Origin: an uncultured Lysobacter sp.
GTDB taxonomy: Bacteria > Pseudomonadota > Gammaproteobacteria > Xanthomonadales > Xanthomonadaceae
DNA: 35,511 bases
Direction: 5' to 3'
Assembly (NCBI GenBank): GCA_946480055.1
Contig: CAMLID010000030.1
Coordinates: 1-35,511, forward strand
The notes beneath the pieces were generated by a model that saw nothing but the letters and a program-made list of their open reading frames with translations, did not search any database and had not been told where the DNA came from. How positions within the stretch are numbered: position 1 is the first letter of the stretch; every line of letters begins with the position of its first letter. Position numbers and translations under genes: made by a program. Positions 16,326-24,191 of the stretch are shown here, piece by piece.

Positions 16326-17041
16326 GCCGGCGCGCGCCGGACGCGCTGGCGCTGGCCGACGACGCCTGGCTGCTGCGCTACGGCGACGGCCACGGCCGCG
16401 GCGAAATCGACGACGCCCTCAACGCCCGCGTCCACGCCGACGCCGCACGCCTGCGCGCAGCCGCGCCGGCGTGGTTGCGCGACCTGGTGCCGGCCTATGC
16501 CAGCCTGGCGGTGTTCTTCGACACCGCGGCGATCGACGCCTTGCATGCGCGCGACTGGCTGCTGACGTGCCTGCACGCCGACGAAGACGCGGACGCGCGC
16601 ATGGCCGCTGCGCGCGAAATCGAAATCCCGGTGGTTTACGGCGGCGAGCACGGCCCCGACCTGGACTCGGCCGCGGCCGAACTGGGCCTCACGCCGCAAA
16701 CCCTGGCCCAACGCCACGCCGCCGGCCGCTACACCGTGGCGATGATCGGTTTCGCCCCGGGTTTCCCGTATCTGTCGGGCCTGGACCCGGCGCTGGCGCT
16801 GCCGCGCCTGGCGACCCCGCGCACCCAGGTGGCCGCCGGCAGCGTCGCCATCGGTGGCGCCCAGACCGGCATCTACCCGCGCGCCAGCCCCGGCGGTTGG
16901 CGCATCCTCGGATGCACGCCGCTGACGCTGTTCGACCCGCAACGCGATCCGCCGACCGCGCTGCTGCCGGGCGATCGCGTGCGTTTCGTCGCCATCGACG
17001 CCGCGCAGTTCGCACGCATCTCACAGGTGGCGCCCGCATGA
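16322..17041 (+). CDS. pxpB: 5-oxoprolinase subunit PxpB
   Basis: PxpB (KipI-like) with PxpC and PxpA forms the prokaryotic ATP-dependent 5-oxoprolinase that opens 5-oxoproline to glutamate. The 239-residue product has the N-terminal domain (LADDAWLLRYGD; LVPAYASLAVFFD) and the C-terminal cyclophilin-like domain with VAMIGFAPGFPYLSGLD, followed by PRTQVAAGSVAIGG and QTGIYP, the diagnostic blocks of the family. The start is GTG at 16322 in a GTGA overlap with the HIT gene; the end overlaps pxpC by 4 nt. The N-terminal extension of about 14 residues before the first strand is slightly long. Confidence 0.95.
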   Translation: MSRRAPDALALADDAWLLRYGDGHGRGEIDDALNARVHADAARLRAAAPAWLRDLVPAYASLAVFFDTAAIDALHARDWLLTCLHADEDADARMAAAREIEIPVVYGGEHGPDLDSAAAELGLTPQTLAQRHAAGRYTVAMIGFAPGFPYLSGLDPALALPRLATPRTQVAAGSVAIGGAQTGIYPRASPGGWRILGCTPLTLFDPQRDPPTALLPGDRVRFVAIDAAQFARISQVAPA

Positions 17042-18006
17042 GCCGCCAAGTGCAGGTATTGGCGCCCGGGCTGCTGACCACGGTGCAGGACCTGGGCCGC
17101 GACGGCTGGCGTCACCTCGGCGTGGCCCGTGCCGGCGCGCTCGATCCGGACGCCGCACGCCTGGGCAATCGCCTGGTCGGCAACGATGCCGATGCGGCGG
17201 TGCTGGAACTGACCTTGCACGGACCGACGCTGCGCTTCGACGCGCCGGTGCGGATCGCGCTGATCGGCCGCAGCGTCGACGCGCGTTTCGATGGCGTCGC
17301 GCTGCCGATGGGCCGGCCGCTCGAGCTGCCCGCCGGCACCCTGACCTTGGGCGCGGTGCGCGACGGCGCGCGTGCCTGGCTCGCGATCGGTGGCGGGTTC
17401 GCGGTGCCGCACGTGCTCGGCAGCCGCAGCACCGATCTGCGCGGCGGCTTCGGCGGTCACGAGGGCCGCGCATTGCGTGCGGGCGATACGCTCGCGCTGG
17501 GCGCCGCAGCGGCGCCTGCGATCGATGCACCGCGCGTTCCGATCTGGTGGGCCGATCCCGGCTTCGACGAAAACCGCGATGCGCCGGTGCGTTACCTGCC
17601 CTGCGCCGATCCCGCAGCCGCCGCTTTGGCGAAGCAGTCCTGGCAGGTCAGCGCCGCCAGCAACCGCCAGGGACTGCGCCTGCACGGCGTGGCGCTGACC
17701 GGCGAACGCACGGGCGGCCTGTCCGAACCGGTCGCGCCGGGCACCCTGCAACTGCCGCCCGACGGCCAGCCGATCGTCTTGCTCGCCGATGCCCAGACCG
17801 TCGGCGGTTACCCGCGCCTGGGCCATGTCATCGCCGCCGATCTACCGCGTCTGGCGCAGTTGCCGCCGCACGCGAGCCTGCGCTTCCAGGCTTGCTCGGT
17901 CGAAGAAGCGCAAGCCTGCGCGGTCGAGGCGCGGGTGCGGCTGCAGCGTCTGTACCTTGCGCTGGAACGCCCATTGGCACGCTTCCTATCCGCTCGCTCT
18001 CTGTAG
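17038..18006 (+). CDS. pxpC: 5-oxoprolinase subunit PxpC
   Basis: PxpC (KipA-like biotin-dependent carboxyltransferase domain family) is the partner of PxpB. The 322-residue product begins with VLAPGLLTTVQDLGR and HLGVARAGALD, the standard opening. It contains AWLAIGGGFAVPHVLGSRS and RTGGLSEPVAPGTLQLPPD, and ends with GYPRLGHVIAADLPRLAQL and the final helix. ATG 17038 overlaps pxpB (ATGA). The stop TAG at 18004-18006 lies inside a REP-like element (CTG TAG GAG), so the last residue or two may derive from the repeat insertion. Confidence 0.95.
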   Translation: MSRQVQVLAPGLLTTVQDLGRDGWRHLGVARAGALDPDAARLGNRLVGNDADAAVLELTLHGPTLRFDAPVRIALIGRSVDARFDGVALPMGRPLELPAGTLTLGAVRDGARAWLAIGGGFAVPHVLGSRSTDLRGGFGGHEGRALRAGDTLALGAAAAPAIDAPRVPIWWADPGFDENRDAPVRYLPCADPAAAALAKQSWQVSAASNRQGLRLHGVALTGERTGGLSEPVAPGTLQLPPDGQPIVLLADAQTVGGYPRLGHVIAADLPRLAQLPPHASLRFQACSVEEAQACAVEARVRLQRLYLALERPLARFLSARSL

Positions 18007-18123
18007 GAGCGGCGTAAGCCGCGACCGCATGGCATCGAATCGCCTCGCCAAGTGATTCGCGCCGCGCCCATCGAGCAGCGGCGCAATCGCTGTAGCGCGG
18101 TCGCGGCTTACGCCGCTCCTACA
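18002..18123. repeat. Inverted pair of REP-like elements (copies 3 and 4)
   Basis: Copy 3 (18002-18028) begins TGTAGGAGCGGCGTAAGCC. Copy 4 (18097-18123) is its exact 27-base reverse complement, 68 nt away. Together they can fold into a long stem-loop directly after pxpC, like the paired REP (BIME-type) elements of enterobacteria and pseudomonads. The likely effect is transcription attenuation or protection of the pxpBC mRNA 3' end. The TAG of copy 3 is the pxpC stop. Confidence 0.92.
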
Positions 18124-18265
18124 TTGGCCGACGCGGCGACTGTGGCGCCTCAGCAGCACAAGACCACACCGCGACACCGCTCTCATCGCGCACGACTTCG
18201 GGCACTGGCCGCTGCTTGCGCGACGTGCTTAGCATGCCCGCTCGCCCCCGTTCCGGAGAGTTCGC

Positions 18266-20092
18266 ATGCGTCCCGTCCGTCTGCTGTCTCTGTCCGCCTG
18301 CATCGTGCTCGCGCTGGTCGCGTGCAAAGCGCAGACGCCCGCCGCGCCCGATACCGCCGCCAACGCGCCCGCCGCCAGCGTCGCGGTCAACGCCGACTGG
18401 CAACCCGCCGTCGATGCCTTCATCGAAGGCTATTTCAATCACTACCCGACCGCCGCCGCCGGCGCCGGCAAGCACGAGTACGACGGCAAGCTGCCCGACT
18501 GGTCGCCGGAGGGGCTGGAGGTCACCCGCGCCTGGCTCAAGCAGGAACGCGCCAAACTGGCCGCGTTCGGCGACGACAAGCTCGACCCCAATCAGCGCTT
18601 CCAGCGCGAGTACGCGCTGTCGGTGATCGACGGCCAGCTGTTCTACCTGGAAGAGTCCGGCTTCCCGCATAAGAACCCGGCCTTCTACGCCGGCGACCTG
18701 TCGCCGAGCATGTACCTCACCCGCCCCTACGCGCCGCTGCCGCAGCGCATGGCCGCGTTCGCGACCTACCAGGAAGCCCTGCCCAAGGCCGCCGAGCAGA
18801 TCCGCGCCAACCTCAAGGGGCCGCTGCCGGCCAGCTACATCGAATTCGGCAACATCGTCTTCGGCGGTCTGGCCCAGTTCTTCAAGAACGACGCGCCCAA
18901 GGCCTTCGCCGAAGTGCCCGACGCCGCGCTGCAGGCGCGCTTCAAGGCCTCCAACGCCAAGGCCATCGAAGCCATGCAGGGCCTGTCGGACTGGCTGAGC
19001 GCGCAGAAGCCGCAGGCCACGCAGGACTACGCCATCGGCGCCGAACGCTTCGCCAAGATGCTCAAGGCCACCGAACGCGTCGACATCCCGCTGGATCAAC
19101 TCAAGGCCATCGGCGAGTCCGACCTGGCGCGCAATCTGGCCGCGCTCAAAGCCGCCTGCGACCAGTACGCCGCCGGCCAGACCATCAACGCCTGCATCGA
19201 CAAGGTCAATGCCGACAAGCCGCAGGGCGGCGCGGTCGAAGGCGCACGCGCCCAGCTCGTCGACCTGCGCAAGTTCCTGATCGACAAGGATCTGGTCACG
19301 ATCCCCGGTACCGAGGAAGCGCGGGTCGAGGAAGCTCCGCCGTTCAACCGCACCAACTTCGCCTACATCGAGATCCCGGGCCCGTACGAGAAGAACCTGC
19401 CTTCGGTCTACTACATCGCCCCGCCCGATCCGAAGTGGCCCAAGGCCGAGCAGGACGCCTATGTGCCCGGCAAGGCCGACCTGCTGTTCACCTCCGCGCA
19501 CGAAGTCTGGCCGGGCCACTTCCTGCAGTTCCTGCACGCCAACCGCTCGCAGTGGAAGTTCGCCCAGCTGTTCGTCGGTTACGCCTACGCCGAGGGCTGG
19601 GCGCACTACACCGAGGAAATGATGTACGACGCCGGCGTCGGCGGCGCCACGCCGGAGATCCACATCGGCCAGCTCAGCAACGCCCTGCTGCGCGACGTGC
19701 GCTTCATCTCCGCGATCGGCCTGCACACCGGCGGCATGACCGTGGCCCAGTCCGAGCAGATGTTCAAAGAGAAAGCGTTCCAGGACCCGGGCAACGCGCG
19801 CCAGCAGGCCGCGCGCGGCACCTACGATCCGGGCTACCTCAACTACACCCTGGGCAAGCTGATGATCATGCAGTTGCGCGAGGACTGGACCGCCAGCCGT
19901 GGCGGCCGCACTGCCTGGAAGGCCTTCCACGACCAGTTCCTGAGCTACGGCGGCCCGCCGGTACCGCTGGTGCGCGCGCAGATGATGGGCGGCCCGGCCG
20001 AAGCCAAGCTGTGGCAGGCGCCGGCCGTCGCCGCGACGGCGACCGCGGCCCCGGCCGGCGCCGAAAAACCGCAGCCCGCGCCGGGCGGCTGA
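18266..20092 (+). CDS. DUF885 family lipoprotein (predicted zinc peptidase)
   Basis: A 608-residue protein with a lipoprotein signal (LALVAC, lipidated C20), so it is probably anchored in the outer or inner membrane facing the periplasm. The DUF885 core has HEVWPGH at 412-418, the H-E-x-x-P-G-H form of a zinc site, followed by YAYAEGWAHYTEEMM, which supplies the third ligand and the motif seen in M32/DUF885-type peptidases. PGPYEKNLPSVYYIAPP upstream is also typical. The length fits the family. Zinc peptidase activity is inferred from the motif. It sits between pxpBC and pxpA-pcp, where supply of peptides for pyroglutamate release would make sense. Confidence 0.92.
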   Translation: MRPVRLLSLSACIVLALVACKAQTPAAPDTAANAPAASVAVNADWQPAVDAFIEGYFNHYPTAAAGAGKHEYDGKLPDWSPEGLEVTRAWLKQERAKLAAFGDDKLDPNQRFQREYALSVIDGQLFYLEESGFPHKNPAFYAGDLSPSMYLTRPYAPLPQRMAAFATYQEALPKAAEQIRANLKGPLPASYIEFGNIVFGGLAQFFKNDAPKAFAEVPDAALQARFKASNAKAIEAMQGLSDWLSAQKPQATQDYAIGAERFAKMLKATERVDIPLDQLKAIGESDLARNLAALKAACDQYAAGQTINACIDKVNADKPQGGAVEGARAQLVDLRKFLIDKDLVTIPGTEEARVEEAPPFNRTNFAYIEIPGPYEKNLPSVYYIAPPDPKWPKAEQDAYVPGKADLLFTSAHEVWPGHFLQFLHANRSQWKFAQLFVGYAYAEGWAHYTEEMMYDAGVGGATPEIHIGQLSNALLRDVRFISAIGLHTGGMTVAQSEQMFKEKAFQDPGNARQQAARGTYDPGYLNYTLGKLMIMQLREDWTASRGGRTAWKAFHDQFLSYGGPPVPLVRAQMMGGPAEAKLWQAPAVAATATAAPAGAEKPQPAPGG

Positions 20093-20100
20093 ACCCACGC

Positions 20101-20124
20101 GCCCGGCCGCTGCGGCGGCCGGGC
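20101..20124 (+). terminator. GC hairpin after the DUF885 gene
   Basis: GCCCGGCCG, loop CTGCGG, CGGCCGGGC: a 9-bp perfect stem 8 nt after the stop. No T-run follows, so termination strength is uncertain. Confidence 0.45.
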
Positions 20125-20195
20125 ATGCTCGGCGAGGAGGCCGCCTCGACGGCCCCCTTGATGGCACACTGGCCACTCACTCGGGGGAGCGACCT

Positions 20196-20378
20196 ATGAG
20201 ATCCAATATCGTCGGCGCGGTAGTGCTGATCGTGATCGGCAGCGTATTCCTGCTCGACAATCTGGGCCTGGCCGACATCAGCCTGGGCCACCTGATCCGT
20301 ACCTGGTGGCCGGCGATCCTGATCGTGGTCGGCATCAGTCTGCTGTTCAGGCGCAACCACCAGCGCCCCGACGCCTGA
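20196..20378 (+). CDS. Small LiaI/LiaF-type (DUF5668) membrane protein
   Basis: A 60-residue protein with two hydrophobic segments: IVGAVVLIVIGSVFLLDNLG (about 4-23) and WWPAILIVVGISLLF (about 37-51). G-x-x-L-I-x-I-G-x-x-F-L-L-x-N-L-G followed by W-W-P-x-I-L-I is the signature of the LiaI-LiaF-like transmembrane region found in cell-envelope stress proteins. Here only the membrane hairpin is present. Start ATG 20196 has GGGGGAG about 7 nt upstream. Function in this place is unknown. Confidence 0.85.
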   Translation: MRSNIVGAVVLIVIGSVFLLDNLGLADISLGHLIRTWWPAILIVVGISLLFRRNHQRPDA

Positions 20379-20415
20379 GGCCCGCTGCGGCGCCGCATTG
20401 AGGCAAAATCGCGGC

Positions 20416-21183
20416 GTGAACCCGGCCAGCCATCCGCCCCGTATCGACTTCAACTGCGACCTCGGCGAGGGTTGCGGCGACGACGCCGCGATCCTGCCCT
20501 ACGTCAGCTCGGCCAACGTCGCCTGCGGCGGCCATGCCGGCGACGAAGCGACCATGCGCGCGACCCTGCGCCTGTGCCGCGAGCACGGCGTCGCCGTCGG
20601 CGCCCATCCAGGCTACGAAGACCGCGAACATTTCGGCCGCCGCGTGCTGCCGCTGGACCGCGACGAGATCGGCATGCTGGTCCTCAGCCAGCTCGCGCGC
20701 CTGGCCGCGATCGCTGCCGACGAAGGCCTGCGCCTGAGCCACGTCAAACCGCACGGCGCGCTCTACAACCTCGCCGCCGACGACCGCATCGTCGCCGAAG
20801 CCATCGTCGGCTCGGTCGCGGCCTTCGATCCCACCCTCGCGGTGTACGGCCTGTCCGGTTCCGAACTCACTGCTGCCGCCGAAGCCGCCGGCCTGCAGGC
20901 CGTGCACGAGGTGTTCGCCGAACGCGGCTACGGCGCCGACGGCCGCCTGCTGCCGCGCGGCACGCCCGGCGCCGTGCTGGAAACGCTGGAGCAGGCGATC
21001 GCGCAGGTGCATGGCTTGGCCACGCGCGGCGAAGTCGTCGCCGCCGACGGCAGCATTCTGCAGTTGCGCGCCGACAGCCTGTGCCTGCACGGCGACCGCG
21101 CCGACGCGCCCGCGTTCGCGCGCGCGGTGCGCGCCGCGCTCGAAGCCGACGGCATCCGCATCCTCGCGGTCGATCGCGCGTGA
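20416..21183 (+). CDS. pxpA: 5-oxoprolinase subunit PxpA (LamB/YcsF family)
   Basis: PxpA is the third 5-oxoprolinase subunit, with a TIM-barrel-like polysaccharide-deacetylase-type fold. The 255-residue product shows IDFNCDLGEGCG near the N-terminus, SSANVACGGHAGDEATM, GAHPGYEDREHFGRR, HVKPHGALYN and EVFAERGYGADGRLLPR, all diagnostic. I chose GTG at 20416 (NPASHPPRIDFN follows). A TTG at 20398 in the same frame would add six residues and cannot be excluded. pxpA is separated from pxpBC by the DUF885 and LiaF-like genes, whereas in many genomes the three are adjacent. Confidence 0.94.
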   Translation: MNPASHPPRIDFNCDLGEGCGDDAAILPYVSSANVACGGHAGDEATMRATLRLCREHGVAVGAHPGYEDREHFGRRVLPLDRDEIGMLVLSQLARLAAIAADEGLRLSHVKPHGALYNLAADDRIVAEAIVGSVAAFDPTLAVYGLSGSELTAAAEAAGLQAVHEVFAERGYGADGRLLPRGTPGAVLETLEQAIAQVHGLATRGEVVAADGSILQLRADSLCLHGDRADAPAFARAVRAALEADGIRILAVDRA

Positions 21184-21292
21184 TCGCGGCGCAAAGACCG
21201 ATCCTCACCCGTTCCGCACCGCCGTCGTTCGTCGGTGCCTGCGCGCCACCCGCACTCGACACGGACGTTCCCGCACCAAGCAGGATTCCCGC

Positions 21293-21991
21293 ATGAACTA
21301 CTGGCCCTTGCTGGGCGTCGCCGCTGTCGTGCTCGGCTTCGCCCTGCGCCTCAATCCCGCCCTGGTCGTGGTGGTCGCCGGTTTCGTCACCGGCCTGGCC
21401 GCCGGACTCTCGCCGCTGGACGTGCTCGAAGTGCTGGGCAAAGCCTTCACCGAGAAACGCTTCCTGCTGCTGTTCCTGCTGACCCTGCCGGTGATCGGAC
21501 TGCTCGAACGCCACGGCCTCAAGGAACACGCCCAGGCCTGGATCGCGAAACTGCGCGGCGCGACCATGGGCCGGTTGCTGATCGCCTACCTGCTGATGCG
21601 CCAGTTCTTCTCCGCGCTCGGCCTCAACAGCCTGGGCGGCCATCCGCAGACCGTGCGTCCGCTGCTGGCGCCGATGGCCGAAGGCGCGGCCCAGGCGCGC
21701 CACGGCGAACTGCCCGAGGACGAACGCCAGCGCATCCGCGCCATGTCCGCCGGCACCGACAACGTCGGCCTGTTCTTCGGCGAGGACATCTTCATCGCCT
21801 TCGGCGCGGTGCTGCTGATCCAGAGCTTCTACGTCGAGCACGGCATCCGTCTGGACCCGATCCAGATCGCGCTGTGGGGCATCCCCACCGCGATTTGTGC
21901 GTTCCTCATTCACTCCTGGCGCGTGCTGCGCTTCGAACGCCGCCTGGCGCGACGCATGGCCGAGGCCGGCCGCGGAGCCTCGTCGCCATGA
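21293..21991 (+). CDS. DUF969 membrane protein, probable 5-oxoproline transporter subunit
   Basis: A 232-residue integral membrane protein with about five or six hydrophobic segments, among them [31 protein letters not shown] and [18 protein letters not shown]. The conserved family block [20 protein letters not shown] sits in the middle and [20 protein letters not shown] after it. DUF969 occurs nearly always with DUF979 and, in genome comparisons, with pcp and pxp genes, so it is usually named a predicted 5-oxoproline transporter subunit. No transport has been shown here. Its stop overlaps the DUF979 start (ATGA). It begins 109 nt after pxpA. Confidence 0.9.
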   Translation: MNYWPLLGVAAVVLGFALRLNPALVVVVAGFVTGLAAGLSPLDVLEVLGKAFTEKRFLLLFLLTLPVIGLLERHGLKEHAQAWIAKLRGATMGRLLIAYLLMRQFFSALGLNSLGGHPQTVRPLLAPMAEGAAQARHGELPEDERQRIRAMSAGTDNVGLFFGEDIFIAFGAVLLIQSFYVEHGIRLDPIQIALWGIPTAICAFLIHSWRVLRFERRLARRMAEAGRGASSP

Positions 21992-22941
21992 TCACCCTGA
22001 CCTACGTCTACTGGCTGCTCGGCGCCTACCTCGCCGCCCTGGCCTGGCGCGGCTGGCGCGACCGCGGCAATCCGCGCCGCCACACCACCGCGTTGTTCTG
22101 GGGCCTAGTGTCGTTCCTGCTGTTCGCCGCCGAATACCTGCCACCGAAACTGGTCGGCGCGATCGTCGTGCTGCTGGCATTGCTCGCCGGTTTCGGCGGC
22201 CTGCGCATGGGCCGCTACCAACAAAGCAGCGCCGAAGAGAAACTCCGCGAAGCCCAGCGCCTGGGCAACCGCCTGTTCTGGCCGGCCCTGCTGATCCCGG
22301 TCGTGACCCTGATCGGTGCGATGGGGCTCAAGCGTCTGTCCTGGAACGGCACGCCGCTGATCGAGAGCGCCAACGTCACCCTGGTCTCGCTGGCGATCGC
22401 CTGCGTGGTCGCGTTGGCCGCAGCGTGCCGGCTGACCCGGCAGACGCCGTGGAGCAGCGTCGAGCAATCGCGCCGCCTGGTCGACTCGATCGGTTGGGCC
22501 GCGCTGCTGCCGCTGCTGCTGGCCTCGCTGGGCAGCGTGTTCGAAGCCGGCGGCGTCGGCCAGGCCACGGCCGCGGTGGTGCGCTCGGTGATCCCGGTCG
22601 ACAACCCCTTCGTCGTAGTCGTCGCCTACGCGCTGGGCATGGCCTTGTTCACCATCATCATGGGCAACGCCTTCGCCGCGTTCCCGGTGATGACCGGCGG
22701 CATCGCCCTGCCCTTGCTGGTGCAGCAGCACGGCGCCGAAGCCGCCTCGCTCGCCGCGATCGGCATGCTCTCAGGCTACTGCGGCACCCTGATGACGCCG
22801 ATGGCCGCCAACTTCAACCTGGTGCCGGCGGCGCTACTGGAACTCAAGGACCCCTACGGCGTGATCCGCGCGCAATGGCCGACCGGCGCGCTGCTGCTGG
22901 CCTGCAACGTGCTGCTGATGTACTGGATCGCGTTCCGATGA
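21988..22941 (+). CDS. DUF979 membrane protein, probable 5-oxoproline transporter subunit
   Basis: A 317-residue integral membrane protein with about eight to ten hydrophobic segments. Family blocks are [39 protein letters not shown] and [23 protein letters not shown], then [19 protein letters not shown], a re-entrant-loop-like sequence reminiscent of secondary carriers. Partner of DUF969: the two overlap by 4 nt and probably form one complex. The next overlap, with pcp, ties the pair directly to pyroglutamate metabolism, which supports 5-oxoproline or pyroglutamyl peptide as substrate. The function is inferred from context. Confidence 0.9.
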   Translation: MITLTYVYWLLGAYLAALAWRGWRDRGNPRRHTTALFWGLVSFLLFAAEYLPPKLVGAIVVLLALLAGFGGLRMGRYQQSSAEEKLREAQRLGNRLFWPALLIPVVTLIGAMGLKRLSWNGTPLIESANVTLVSLAIACVVALAAACRLTRQTPWSSVEQSRRLVDSIGWAALLPLLLASLGSVFEAGGVGQATAAVVRSVIPVDNPFVVVVAYALGMALFTIIMGNAFAAFPVMTGGIALPLLVQQHGAEAASLAAIGMLSGYCGTLMTPMAANFNLVPAALLELKDPYGVIRAQWPTGALLLACNVLLMYWIAFR

Positions 22942-23594
22942 GCACGCGCAAGCCCGTCGTATTGCTGACCGGCTTCGCTCCGTTCGGCGGCGAAAGCAGC
23001 AACCCCAGCTGGGAGGCGGTGCAGCGCCTGGTCGGCAAGTCGGTGCTCGGCCACCGCATCGTCGCGCGTTGCCTGCCGACCGCGTTCGGCAGCTCCTTGG
23101 ACGCGTTGCGCCAGGCGATCCGCGACATCGAACCGGCGCTGGTGCTCTGCGTCGGCCAGGCCGGCGGCCGCGCGCAACTGTCGCTGGAGCGGATAGCGAT
23201 CAACATCGACGACGCCCGCATCCCCGACAACGACGGCGCCCGTCCGATCGACGAACCGGTGGTCGCCGGCGGCCCCGCGGCCTACTTCAGCGACCTGCCG
23301 ATCAAGGCCATGCTCGCGGCCTTGCGCGAGGCCGGCATCCCTGCCGAGGTCTCGCAGACCGCCGGCACCTACGTCTGCAACCACGTCTTCTACGGCCTGA
23401 TGCACGCGCTGCGACGCAGTCCCGGCGTGCGCGGCGGCTTCGTCCACATCCCCTATTCGCCGGCCCAGGCCGCGCAGCACGCGGGTGCGCCCAGCCTGCC
23501 GGTCGAGACGGTCGCCGAGGGTCTGCGGATAGCGTTGCGGGTTGCGCTGTCGACGCGCGAGGACCGGCGTCTGGCGGCGGGCGCGGAGCACTAA
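22938..23594 (+). CDS. pcp: Pyroglutamyl-peptidase I
   Basis: Pcp removes N-terminal pyroglutamate from peptides in the cytoplasm, releasing 5-oxoproline. The 218-residue cysteine peptidase (family C15) has its full catalytic triad: E84 in [10 protein letters not shown]147 in [12 protein letters not shown] and H170 in [28 protein letters not shown] is the standard N-terminus. ATG 22938 overlaps the DUF979 stop (ATGA), so the transporter genes and the peptidase are made together. The C-terminal tail [13 protein letters not shown] is charged and looks unstructured. Confidence 0.96.
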   Translation: MSTRKPVVLLTGFAPFGGESSNPSWEAVQRLVGKSVLGHRIVARCLPTAFGSSLDALRQAIRDIEPALVLCVGQAGGRAQLSLERIAINIDDARIPDNDGARPIDEPVVAGGPAAYFSDLPIKAMLAALREAGIPAEVSQTAGTYVCNHVFYGLMHALRRSPGVRGGFVHIPYSPAQAAQHAGAPSLPVETVAEGLRIALRVALSTREDRRLAAGAEH

Positions 23595-23600
23595 GCGCGG

Positions 23601-23628
23601 CGCGGCCGGTCACGGCCGCGGGACTTTC
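23601..23628 (+). terminator. Probable terminator of the pxpA-pcp operon
   Basis: CGCGGCCG, loop GTCA, CGGCCGCG: an 8-bp perfect stem 6 nt after the pcp stop, followed by a moderately T-rich stretch (GGACTTTCTCTC). Confidence 0.6.
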
Positions 23629-23845
23629 TCTCCTGGGACCATTAGCAAAAGGAGACGGTTGAAGTTGGCTCCGCCGAGCCACGCACGGGTGCCAAGAGCA
23701 CCGCTCTTTCTCAAAGCAGGGGCGCGGCCTGTGACGCACCGCAAATAGCGGCGCTCCCGTCGGCGCCCAGCCGCTCCACGTTTCGCTTCCATTCGCACTG
23801 GCCGCGCGATGATGTCGCCCTCGCACGCCCCATCGGAGAACGCCC

Positions 23846-24148
23846 ATGCGCCAGACCTTGTCCGCCGTCCTGCTCTGCACCCTCGCCGTCTTCGCCGCGC
23901 CCGCCGCGCAGGCCGGACTGTTCGACAAGAACCCCGATCAGGTCGCGCAGGAAGCCGTCGCCAAGAACCTGCGCGCAGTCACTCTGTGGGTCGAAGCCAG
24001 CTGGGGCTTCCGCAACCAGGGCGCCGCCAACAACCTCAGCCGCGCCCACCAGTCCTTCACCACGCGCGGCTACAACGTGGTCAGCGTCGAGCCCTATATC
24101 GAGAACGGCGACCTGCAGGGCTTCTTCGTCACCTACCAGAAGCCCTGA
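23846..24148 (+). CDS. Small secreted protein of unknown function
   Basis: A 100-residue protein with a clear signal peptide (residues 1-23, cleavage after AQA), leaving a mature domain of about 77 residues (GLFDKNPDQVAQEAVAKNLR at its start; QSFTTRGYNVVSVEPYIENG; GFFVTYQKP at the end). There are no cysteines in the mature part and no membrane segment. I do not recognise the family. ATG 23846 has GGAGAA about 6 nt upstream. It is convergent with the RDD gene, with a shared terminator between. Confidence 0.78.
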   Translation: MRQTLSAVLLCTLAVFAAPAAQAGLFDKNPDQVAQEAVAKNLRAVTLWVEASWGFRNQGAANNLSRAHQSFTTRGYNVVSVEPYIENGDLQGFFVTYQKP

Positions 24149-24157
24149 TCGAACGCC

Positions 24158-24191
24158 GTGGTCGAAGCGTCGCTCAGCGCGCTTCGACCAC
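24158..24191. terminator. Bidirectional hairpin between convergent genes
   Basis: GTGGTCGAAGCG, 10-nt loop, CGCTTCGACCAC: a perfect 12-bp stem. It starts 9 nt after the small secreted gene and its right arm encodes the last codons of the RDD gene (stop at 24174-24176). It can act in both directions. Confidence 0.7.

Noticed and set aside
18119..20176. 685-residue open frame opposite the DUF885 gene
   Set aside because: Low-complexity Gly/Arg/Val composition, no signal or motif; the plus-strand gene has the HEVWPGH site and a lipobox.
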